Shown here in pieces: positions 8,651 through 16,900 of a stretch of DNA of 64,000 bases. Source of the DNA: CAYNRA01 sp046293395. GTDB taxonomy: Bacteria; Bacteroidota; Bacteroidia; Cytophagales; Spirosomataceae. The notes beneath the pieces are model-generated. The model did not search any database and had not been told where the DNA came from. It saw only the letters and a list, made by a program, of their open reading frames with translations. The stretch lies in assembly GCA_046293395.1 (NCBI GenBank), contig JBKBOU010000003.1:124001-188000 (forward strand), written 5' to 3'. The position numbers and the translations under genes were made by a program. Positions within the stretch are counted from its first letter, which is position 1; each line of letters starts with the position of its first letter.

Positions 8651-9535
8651 ATGATTGAATTACCAGTTACGAGCACGCCAAGTGCTGAGACAAAAACCCG
8701 CAAGCCCTCTTGGCTACGGGTGAAACTTCCGACGGGAGAGAACTTCAAGAATGTCCGTAAAATTGTTGATGACCATAAATTACATACCATTTGCCAGTCT
8801 GGTAGCTGCCCAAACATGGGTGAATGCTGGGGCGAAGGAACGGCTACATTCATGATTCTCGGCAATGTATGTACACGCAGTTGTACGTTTTGTGCCGTTG
8901 CGACGGGTCGCCCGAACGAATACGACACCGATGAGCCCGACCGTGTAGCGGAAGCCATCAAATTAATGGGCGTTAAACATGCCGTGATTACGTCCGTAAA
9001 CAGAGATGAACTGAAAGACAGAGGGGCAGAAATTTGGTATCAAACCGTTACGAAAGTAAAAGAGTTATCGCCTCAGACTACCATCGAAACCTTGATTCCT
9101 GACACAAAAGGAAACTGGGACGCCTTGTATCGGATGATTTCCGCTGGCCAAGAAGTTGTATCTCACAATATGGAAACAGTGGAGCGCTTGTATCGCCCGG
9201 TTCGCCCACAAGCAAAATACGAACGAAGCTTGGAACAAATCCGACGGACAAAAGAATACGGAAAACGAACAAAAACAGGAATCATGCTTGGGCTTGGCGA
9301 AACCCAAGAAGAGGTTTTTAAAGCAATGGATGACCTCGTTGCCAATGGATGTGATATTTTAACACTTGGGCAATACCTACAACCAACCAAAATGCACCAC
9401 GAAGTCATTGAGTTTATTCACCCAGACCAATTCGACATGTATCGGGAGGAAGGATTAGCGAGAGGATTAAAATACGTAGAATCAGGGCCGTTGGTTCGCT
9501 CAAGCTACCATTCTGAAAGACATGTAAATGTATAA
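8651..9535 (+). CDS. lipA: Lipoyl synthase
   Basis: 294 residues. This radical-SAM enzyme inserts two sulfurs into protein-bound octanoyl groups. Both [4Fe-4S] clusters are readable: the auxiliary cluster C48-x4-C53-x5-C59 (CQSGSCPNMGEC) and the radical-SAM cluster C74-x3-C78-x2-C81 (CTRSCTFC). The C-terminal RSSYHSERH supplies the serine ligand known to coordinate the auxiliary cluster. Its products include the glycine-cleavage H protein encoded 12 kb downstream. A strong terminator follows. Confidence 0.98.
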   Translation: MIELPVTSTPSAETKTRKPSWLRVKLPTGENFKNVRKIVDDHKLHTICQSGSCPNMGECWGEGTATFMILGNVCTRSCTFCAVATGRPNEYDTDEPDRVAEAIKLMGVKHAVITSVNRDELKDRGAEIWYQTVTKVKELSPQTTIETLIPDTKGNWDALYRMISAGQEVVSHNMETVERLYRPVRPQAKYERSLEQIRRTKEYGKRTKTGIMLGLGETQEEVFKAMDDLVANGCDILTLGQYLQPTKMHHEVIEFIHPDQFDMYREEGLARGLKYVESGPLVRSSYHSERHVNV

Positions 9536-9556
9536 TTTAGGCAAATAAATCCATTC

Positions 9557-9595
9557 AAAGTACTCCATAAAACACAGATATGGAGTACTTTTTTT
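9557..9595 (+). terminator. Intrinsic terminator after lipA, abutting crtY
   Basis: A perfect 13-bp stem (9557-9569 with 9579-9591), a 9-nt loop and seven Ts. It ends 11 bp before the crtY ATG. Confidence 0.9.
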
Positions 9596-9606
9596 ATAAA
9601 TACGAC

Positions 9607-10791
9607 ATGAAAAAAGTAGATTTTATACTTGTTGGAGGCGGAATGGCAGGATTGTCCCTTGCGTATTATCTATCCACAGACCAACGTTTTCGGGGGAAGT
9701 CCATCCTTCTCATTGAGCCAGAGGAAAAACGTGCCAATGACAGAACGTGGGCGTTTTGGCAAAGAGAAAGCAGCGCATTTGATTCCATTCTCTTTCGTAC
9801 TTGGTCATCCGTTCGCGTGTTTTCATCTGAAAATGTAGCCTTCTCACTTGATATGGAAGACTATACCTACAAGTTACTTCGTGGAATTGATTTTTATCAG
9901 TTTGTACAAAAAGAATTAGCTCAAAATCCTCACTTTCAATTAATTAGAGACAAATCTGTACGAATAGAAGACAAAGGAGATGCTGTAGAAGTAACAACAA
10001 AGGAGAAAGGCATTTTTACAGGTAGCTATGTTTTTGACAGTTCCTTTCCATTAGAAGCAAATTACCCATATCGGCATTATTTGAAACAGCATTTTAAGGG
10101 CTATGTGGTTGATATGGAACGTCCGGTTTTCGATACCAAAGAACCGGAGATGATGAATTTTGCGGTAGAGCAACTTGACGGCGAGTGTACTTTCATTTAC
10201 ATTCTCCCTTTTACAGAAACGACTGCGCTGGTGGAGCTTACTTTATTTTCACCGGATTTACTGACAGACGAGAGATACATTCGTGTTTTGGAAGAATATC
10301 TAACTAACCGTTTTTCTGGACTAAAATACCAGATTAAAGAAGAAGAATGGGGCGTTATTCCGATGAGTGATGTACCTGCAAAAGAGCAAGTTACACCTCG
10401 AACGTTCCGTATTGGTACGTCGGGTGGTTATACGCATCCAGCTACAGGTTACACATTTGCATTTACACAAAAAAGATTGCTGCGATTAGTAGAACAAATC
10501 GCACAAGCCAACGGGGCGGCATTTGCACTGCCCACTTCATTTACCCAACGAAAACATACTTTTTATGCAGCAGTTTTATTGAATGTCTTGGACAAGAAGC
10601 GGTATCCATCTCCTGATGTATTTGTTGGTTTATTTCAAAAAAACAGACCTTCGTTGGTTTTCAAGTTTTTGGCAGCAGAAACCACCTTTTGGGAAGAGAT
10701 AAAGATTATGTGGAGTACGCCTATTTTGATTTTTGGGAAGGCAGCCATCGCCGTTATTGGGCGACGAATAAGAGAAAAAATCAAAAAATAG
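9607..10791 (+). CDS. crtY: Lycopene beta-cyclase, CrtY type
   Basis: 394 residues from the ATG at 9607 (MKKVDFILVGGG). A farther ATG at 9580 lies inside the terminator stem and is unlikely. The flavin-binding N-terminus FILVGGGMAGLSLAYYL, the CrtY signature NDRTWAFW (residues about 45-52) and the GTSGGYTHPATGYTF motif place it in the FAD-dependent CrtY/CrtL family, which closes the ends of lycopene into beta-ionone rings. The usual carotenoid partners (crtB, crtI, crtZ) are not in the window. No promoter is visible between the lipA terminator and the ATG. Confidence 0.92.
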   Translation: MKKVDFILVGGGMAGLSLAYYLSTDQRFRGKSILLIEPEEKRANDRTWAFWQRESSAFDSILFRTWSSVRVFSSENVAFSLDMEDYTYKLLRGIDFYQFVQKELAQNPHFQLIRDKSVRIEDKGDAVEVTTKEKGIFTGSYVFDSSFPLEANYPYRHYLKQHFKGYVVDMERPVFDTKEPEMMNFAVEQLDGECTFIYILPFTETTALVELTLFSPDLLTDERYIRVLEEYLTNRFSGLKYQIKEEEWGVIPMSDVPAKEQVTPRTFRIGTSGGYTHPATGYTFAFTQKRLLRLVEQIAQANGAAFALPTSFTQRKHTFYAAVLLNVLDKKRYPSPDVFVGLFQKNRPSLVFKFLAAETTFWEEIKIMWSTPILIFGKAAIAVIGRRIREKIKK

Positions 10792-10885
10792 AATATCTAG
10801 TTTATAGAAAAAATTTGGATAAATTATCTTAATTAAAATATAAATAAAGATTTTTTCACTTACATTTTAAGATTAAACAAAAAAT

Positions 10886-10899
10886 ATGCAAATTTGCAT
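10886..10899 (+). promoter_or_regulatory. Palindrome containing a near-consensus -7 element of metK
   Basis: ATGCAAATTTGCAT is a perfect 14-bp palindrome. Within it CAAATTTG (10889-10896) differs from TAnnTTTG at one base, and the inferred start (about 10901-10903) falls exactly on the first paired bases of the leader RNA. It could instead be an operator. Confidence 0.4.
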
Positions 10900-10900
10900 C

Positions 10901-10990
10901 AGCATCAAGAGTTCGGGTAATTTAGACCATAAATAACCTGAAGCCAACCGAGTAAAGAAACACTACGGTGGTTAATAAAAGATGTGGGTC
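10901..10990 (+). promoter_or_regulatory. SAM-I-superfamily riboswitch aptamer, P4-less form, in the metK leader
   Basis: Core bases match the SAM-I consensus: ATCAAGAG (10904-10911), GCCAACC (10943-10949) opposite GGTGG with one unpaired A, TTAAT (10972-10976) and AAAGAT (10978-10983). Pairings I could draw: P1 10902-10906/10981-10985; P2 10912-10918/10936-10942, extended by 10921-10924/10930-10933; P3 10944-10950/10966-10971. The P2 loop GACC (10925-10928) can pair with GGTC (10987-10990) as a pseudoknot. The P4 stem of classical SAM-I is missing, as in the SAM-IV and SAM-I/IV-variant classes. It lies before the SAM synthetase gene, so SAM feedback is the natural reading. The expression platform (10991-11078) has no clear terminator, so translational control is more likely. 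Confidence 0.8.
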
Positions 10991-11078
10991 CACTCCGGCC
11001 AAACTAGTTTCGGTAAGCTCCCTCCCTTTTCTCTTCCGATGGCACATAGTTTAATCACAATTTAATTGTACATTCATT

Positions 11079-12371
11079 ATGCCGTATTTATTCACGTCTG
11101 AGTCTGTATCAGAAGGACATCCAGACAAAGTAGCCGACCAAATTTCTGACGCCTTGATTGACCATTTCATGGCCTTTGACCCTACTTCAAAAGTAGCTTG
11201 TGAGACATTGGTAACGACAGGACAGGTCATCTTGGCGGGGGAAGTCAATACAAAAACCTATTTAGACGTACAAACTATTGCGCGGGAAGTCATTGCGCGC
11301 ATTGGTTATACCAAATCTGAATATATGTTTGAAGCCCATTCGTGTGGGGTACTTTCAGCCATTCATGAGCAATCAGCCGATATTAACCAAGGGGTTGACC
11401 GCCAAGCCAACGATTCTTTTGAAGACAAAGCCAATGCACAAGGTGCCGGCGACCAAGGGATGATGTTCGGATATGCAACCAAAGAAACGGATAATTACAT
11501 GCCGTTAGCACTTGACTTATCGCATAAAATCCTTCAAGAATTAGCTACAATTCGGAAAGAAGGTGTATTAATGCCTTATCTACGCCCGGATGCAAAGTCA
11601 CAAGTTACGATTGAATATGCAGACGATAACACGCCTATCCGCATTGATACCATCGTAGTTTCTACACAACATGACGATTTTGCAGACGATGAAACGATGC
11701 TCGGTAGAATCAAAGAGGACATTATTTCCCTTGTCATTCCACGTGTAAAAGCGAGTTTGAAAGAAAGTATTCAAGCCTTATTTAACGATGATATTTTGTA
11801 TCATATCAATCCGACTGGAAAATTTGTCATTGGTGGGCCACATGGCGATACAGGTTTGACAGGTCGCAAAATCATTGTCGATACCTACGGCGGAAAAGGG
11901 GCACACGGAGGCGGTGCGTTTTCAGGAAAAGATCCTTCCAAAGTGGATCGTTCGGCAGCGTATGCAACACGCCACATTGCCAAAAATTTAGTTGCCGCGG
12001 GGCTTTGTGACGAAGTTTTGGTGCAAGTTTCGTATGCAATTGGCGTAGCTAAACCGTGTGGTGTATATGTCAATACTTACCAAACAGCGAAGGTAAAAGA
12101 TGCAAACGGTCGTGTACTTTCAGATGGAGAAATCGCACAAAAAATTCAAGAAATCTTCGACTTACGTCCGTATGCAATTGAACAAAGATTAAAATTACGG
12201 AATCCAATCTACTCAGAAACAGCCGCGTATGGCCACATGGGTAGAGAGTCTAAAACGGTGACGAAAGTATTTGAAAATGCAGGACAGCGTGCGGAAGTGA
12301 CCGTTGAATTGTTTACGTGGGAGAAACTTGACTACGTGGATAAAATCAAAGAGGCATTCCAAATCGCTTAA
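11079..12371 (+). CDS. metK: S-adenosylmethionine synthetase
   Basis: 430 residues. It makes SAM from methionine and ATP. The three-domain MetK layout is complete: GHPDKVADQISDA near the N-terminus (ATP/Mg site), GAGDQGMMFG (the signature hexapeptide region), and GGGAFSGKDPSKVDRSAAY (the phosphate-binding loop). Its own leader carries a SAM-riboswitch-like structure, and a strong terminator follows, so it is a self-contained feedback-regulated unit. Its product feeds lipA, rimO, queA and the methyltransferase in this window. Confidence 0.98.
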   Translation: MPYLFTSESVSEGHPDKVADQISDALIDHFMAFDPTSKVACETLVTTGQVILAGEVNTKTYLDVQTIAREVIARIGYTKSEYMFEAHSCGVLSAIHEQSADINQGVDRQANDSFEDKANAQGAGDQGMMFGYATKETDNYMPLALDLSHKILQELATIRKEGVLMPYLRPDAKSQVTIEYADDNTPIRIDTIVVSTQHDDFADDETMLGRIKEDIISLVIPRVKASLKESIQALFNDDILYHINPTGKFVIGGPHGDTGLTGRKIIVDTYGGKGAHGGGAFSGKDPSKVDRSAAYATRHIAKNLVAAGLCDEVLVQVSYAIGVAKPCGVYVNTYQTAKVKDANGRVLSDGEIAQKIQEIFDLRPYAIEQRLKLRNPIYSETAAYGHMGRESKTVTKVFENAGQRAEVTVELFTWEKLDYVDKIKEAFQIA

Positions 12372-12388
12372 TAGGGCATAATTAATCC

Positions 12389-12423
12389 AAAAAGGGAATA
12401 GGGTCAACTTATTCCCTTTTTTC
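12389..12423 (+). terminator. Intrinsic terminator after metK
   Basis: A 12-bp stem: GGGAATA (12394-12400) with TATTCCC (12410-12416) plus flanking A/T pairs, and a 9-nt loop. The 3' arm ends in a T-run. Confidence 0.9.
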
Positions 12424-12457
12424 TTTTGGCTTAGTTTTTGCGCAAGAGATAGAGAAC

Positions 12458-13186
12458 ATGAAAAAAGTCCAAATGAAAATCTTTCGTTACGTCCCTTATT
12501 TCTTCCTTTTCGTATTTCATTTTACATTTGCCCAACAAAAATCTTTGTCGCCCGATGCACTTTTACAACTTCAAAGAGAGGAAAAAACCCTTAAATTGAT
12601 AGATTTAAGACCCGTAGAGCAGTTTCAACGCGGACATCTCAAATTTGCTCTTTCTTTGGATTACGAGCAGGATGATTTTTTAGATAATTTACGTCTTCGT
12701 ATATCCAAAAATACACCTATCGTTCTTTATTGTTCCACAGGTAAATTGAGTAAAGAAGCGCAAACATATATTTCAGAACTTGGGTATAACCGTGTCTATT
12801 ATATAGAAGGTGGTTTTGACGAATGGATTACACAAGCGAAACCTTATGTATCTGATTATCAAACTACTGAACCAATTGCCTCTATTACTTATACGCAGAT
12901 GCAGCGTGCGGCACAGTCATTTCCATTATATATAGGTCTATTTGTTGGGCCTTCATGTGATGCATGTGCGAAGGAAAACCAATTGCTCAACGAGGTATTT
13001 CCAGAAGCGCAAGTTACCCTCCTAACTGGGCAGCGTGTTATTGGTTTGCGTGAGCAACTAAACATCAAACAGTACCCAACATTACTCGTATTTAAAAACG
13101 GCAAACAAGTTTGGCGAATTGACGGGTCATCGAGTAGAGAAGAGCTACAAAAATTGAGGTTACAACTAAATCTATCCGAAAATTAA
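12458..13186 (+). CDS. Periplasmic rhodanese-thioredoxin-like fusion protein
   Basis: 242 residues with an N-terminal signal peptide (hydrophobic core 11-25, ending FTFAQ). Residues about 28-130 are a rhodanese domain with the active-site loop starting at C92 (CSTGKLSKEA). Residues about 145-240 are a thioredoxin-fold domain with a CDAC dithiol motif (C167 and C170), a cis-proline context in KQYPTLLVF and FKNGK. Rhodaneses transfer sulfur and thioredoxins exchange disulfides, so a periplasmic thiol or persulfide role is likely. An in-frame ATG at 12473 is an alternative start. The gene begins 35 bp after the metK terminator without a visible promoter. Confidence 0.85.
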   Translation: MKKVQMKIFRYVPYFFLFVFHFTFAQQKSLSPDALLQLQREEKTLKLIDLRPVEQFQRGHLKFALSLDYEQDDFLDNLRLRISKNTPIVLYCSTGKLSKEAQTYISELGYNRVYYIEGGFDEWITQAKPYVSDYQTTEPIASITYTQMQRAAQSFPLYIGLFVGPSCDACAKENQLLNEVFPEAQVTLLTGQRVIGLREQLNIKQYPTLLVFKNGKQVWRIDGSSSREELQKLRLQLNLSEN

Positions 13187-13239
13187 AAAGTTACAGAGAT
13201 TCCTTTTGATGTAGGTACATACAAATGGCAAAAATTATG

Positions 13240-13247
13240 TAAGTTTG
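13240..13247 (+). promoter_or_regulatory. Probable -7 element for ruvA
   Basis: TAAGTTTG fits TAnnTTTG, 28 bp before the ruvA ATG. No matching -33 TTG is seen at the right distance. Confidence 0.5.
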
Positions 13248-13275
13248 GGGTGCTAAGAACCAAAATACAGACAAT

Positions 13276-13881
13276 ATGATTGCCTTTTTAGAAGGAAAGC
13301 TCGCTCAGAAAGACCCTACCCACGCCATTATTCAGGCGGGCGGTGTAGGATATTTTGTTAAAATTTCCTTGCAGACATTCAGTCAATTACCCGAAATTGG
13401 AAGTACTCCGGTACTTCTCCACACAATGTTGATTGTTCGGGAGGATTCACATACGTTGTTTGGTTTTTCTGATTTGGACGAGCGTCGTTTGTTTGAAGAT
13501 CTCATTTCTGTTTCAGGCATTGGCCCAAGTATTGCTATGGTCATGCTTTCATCGCTTTCGACACATGAAATCCGGCAAGCGATTATCCAAGAGGATGTCA
13601 AGACAGTGCAAAGTATCAAGGGGATTGGTGTAAAAACAGCCCAACGAGCAATTATCGAATTAAAAGATAAATTGAGAAAAGAAAATGCGCTGGGTGGTGG
13701 AACAACAGGTATGCCTTTGGTTCAAATTGCACCTAACCAAGTGGTTCAACAAGAAGCATTGGCGGCCTTGGTGACGCTAGGAATACCCAAAGCTACTGCC
13801 GAGAAGAGTATCGACATGATACTAAAAAGAACAGGAACAGATATTACAGTGGAAGAATTAATCAAATTAGCTCTCCGATAA
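13276..13881 (+). CDS. ruvA: Holliday junction branch migration protein RuvA
   Basis: 201 residues, full length. An N-terminal OB fold (MIAFLEGKLAQKDPTHAIIQAGGVGYFVKIS) is followed by tandem helix-hairpin-helix motifs (VSGIGPSIAMVML and IKGIGVKTAQRAIIELKDKL) and the C-terminal RuvB-binding three-helix domain (EALAALVTLGIPKATAEKSIDMIL). It binds four-way junctions and, with RuvB, drives branch migration during recombination repair. ruvA directly before sprA is a conserved neighbourhood in gliding Bacteroidota as I recall it; no functional link is implied. Confidence 0.97.
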   Translation: MIAFLEGKLAQKDPTHAIIQAGGVGYFVKISLQTFSQLPEIGSTPVLLHTMLIVREDSHTLFGFSDLDERRLFEDLISVSGIGPSIAMVMLSSLSTHEIRQAIIQEDVKTVQSIKGIGVKTAQRAIIELKDKLRKENALGGGTTGMPLVQIAPNQVVQQEALAALVTLGIPKATAEKSIDMILKRTGTDITVEELIKLALR

Positions 13882-13985
13882 AATCCGTTTCATTCCAATT
13901 CACACGGGATAGACTAAGAAAGCGCTGAAGTCGTTATTTTAGTTGACTTGATGTAAAAGACCAAACCTACTTTGTACAATACCCT

Positions 13986-16900
13986 ATGTATCAACGTACT
14001 ACCTACTTCCGTTTTCTTCTCTATTTTATTTCTCTTTCCTTCTTTTTTTCGGTAGGTCAGATATACGGGCAGTTAAACCAAGACACAAGCGCCGTTACAA
14101 AAGGAGGAACCTCTCCTGTTTTTCGGTGGCAAGACAGCTATTTAAACCGGTTTTCGAATCCTACATTCCAGTCCCCTTTCCTATCTATAACTCCGTCTTC
14201 AACAAAAACAACCGTTCAGTTAGCACCGAGTGGTGAGCGGTTTTTACTCGATGAGAAAATTGCTAATCAATTTGCCTCCAAACTTCCGCAAGCACTGACA
14301 TTCAATGAGTACGCAAGTATTCAAGCTACGGCAGTTCGTAAACAACTCATGCGAGAATACGAAAACCAAGCAGATGGAACCAGTAGCGTAGCCGGAAGAG
14401 GGTTACTCCCTCAACTAGAAAAAAATCCTGTGATTGATAGATTATTTGGTGGAAAAATACCCGAATTCCGTCCCAAAGGATTTGTTACTATTGATTTAAA
14501 GGTAGGAAGCCAATATGTAGATAATCCACTGATTCCTTTATTCAATCGCCGGACACGCATCTTTGATTTCGACCAACAAATTAATATAGATTTCAACAGT
14601 TTGTTTGAAGGTTTGAGCTTACCAAGTGGTATGCGTCCCACAGCAGGAGGTGGATTACCTAGCGGATTAGGACAAAATTTAGCTCAAAATGTTCTTCCAG
14701 ATAACTTTGGTGCAAATCGAGAATTTCCAACCTCCGCCAATCTAGCTGGAGCAGCAGCCAGTCTAAATCCATCCAACGCGCTGCGTGAAAAAATGGGGAT
14801 TCAAGGAAATTTTGATACAAAATCTGCTTTCCAATTCGAAAATAGATTCAAATTAAATTTTAAAAATGACCCCGAAGACATTCTACAACTTTTGGAGCTT
14901 GGGAATGTCAGTATGCCTGTTCGAAGCCAGTTAATTCCTGGAGTAGATAACTTGATGGGAGTAAAAGCAGGACTCCGATTTGGCAAATTAGACATCACAA
15001 CTGTATTTGCTCAACAACGCTCACGGACAGAATCCATCTTGGTAAATGGAGGAAACCAAAGCAAACCCTTTGAACTCCGCGTCGATAATTACGACGAAAA
15101 CAGACACTTTTTCCTTGGGCATTTTTTCCGAGAAAATTACGAAAGATCACTCCGAAATCTCCCCGTCCTGACTTCCGGCGTTCGGATTACACGTGTAGAA
15201 GTCTATGTAACCAACCGGACAAATACTGTAAATACCATGCGAAATCTGGTTGGTATTACAGACTTGGGCGAGGCAAAACCTGCCAATCCTACGGTTGTGA
15301 AAAGCCCCAACCCTTCGAGTCCTGCGGGCAACCAAAGTAATTCAATTTTTGACCAACTTCAGGATAATCCTGGGTTTCGGGTCATTGACAACACGACCCG
15401 CACACTTACCGACTTGGGCCTCCGAACTGGTGAAGATTTTGAAATCCTACGCGGAGCAAAACGATTGACCGACAGGGAGTTTGACTTACAGCCTGAGCTT
15501 GGATTTATCTCCTTGACAACCCCCCTTCGTAACGATGAAATCCTTGCCGTATCTTACGAATACACATACAACGGCCGAAATTACAAAGTTGGCGAACTCA
15601 CCGAAGACTACTCGTTCAGAAAAGAAGACGAAGTATTGATGCTTAAATTAATCAAATCTTCAACGATTCGTAACCGTTTGAATCACCCCATGTGGGACTT
15701 AATGATGAAAAACGTGTATTCTCTTTCACAAGGACAAATCAGCAAAGAAGGTTTTCAACTCCGTATTTTGTACAAAGACGACCGAACTGGCATTGACAAT
15801 CCGAACCTCCAAGAAGGGCGCAGACTCAAAGACAAACCATTGATTGAGGTATTGGGCTTGGATAAACTGAACTTCAATGGAGACCCGCAACCCGATGGGA
15901 ATTTCGACTATGTTGAGAAAATAACTGTCAATGAACAACAAGGTAAAATTATATTTCCTGTCCTTGAGCCTTTCGGTTCGCACCTCAGCCGCTTTTTTGA
16001 TTCAGACGAACAAGCTTTGCGTGACAAGTACGTTTTCAACGAACTTTATAGAGGAACTTTGATTGATGCACAACAAGTTACAACCAAAAATAAATTCTTC
16101 TTATCAGGAAATATTCGTTCAGGAAGTGCTGAAATCCCGCTTCCTTTGGGTGCGTCTCCACAATCTGTTCGGGTGTATGCAGGAGGCGTACAATTGCAAC
16201 AAGGAGCTGATTATGTGGTAGATAGCCAATTAGGACGTATCAAAATTGTCAATCAAAGTATTTTAAATTCGTCTCGTCCTATTCGCATCGACTTTGAGCG
16301 ACCAGACTTATTTGATGCACAAATACGGCGTATGTTTGGCATTCGGCTTGATTATGTTGCCAGTCCTTACCTTCGTTTAGGTGCGACACTCATGGACTTG
16401 CGCGAGAATACGCCCGGTTTTATCACCCGTACCGCCGTTGGTATGGAACCCGTGAACAATACACTTTGGGGCGTGGATATGAATTACCGAAGAACTTCGT
16501 ACGCAATCACAGACTTACTGAATAAATTCCCTACTATTCAATCCAAAGAAAAATCAAGTATTTTACTCAACGCCGAATTTGCGCAGCTGCTTCCTGGAGT
16601 TAATAACCGGAGAATCAACAACAGTGCAATGATTGATGATTTTGAAGCAGCACGAAATATCAACGACTTAACACGGCAACCAACTCGCTGGAGACTCGGC
16701 TCTGTACCGGAACAATTTCAGGAAACAGGGCAAAGTATTTACGGTTACAATAACCGACGCGCCAAAATATCCGCTTATACTTTAGACCCAACGTTGTTTT
16801 TCAATGTAGGGGTTTTCAATGCAGGAATCGGAGCTGGACTTCCACCAGGATTAACAGCAGATAACAACGCATACGAACGCGGATTTGAAATCCAAAGTAT

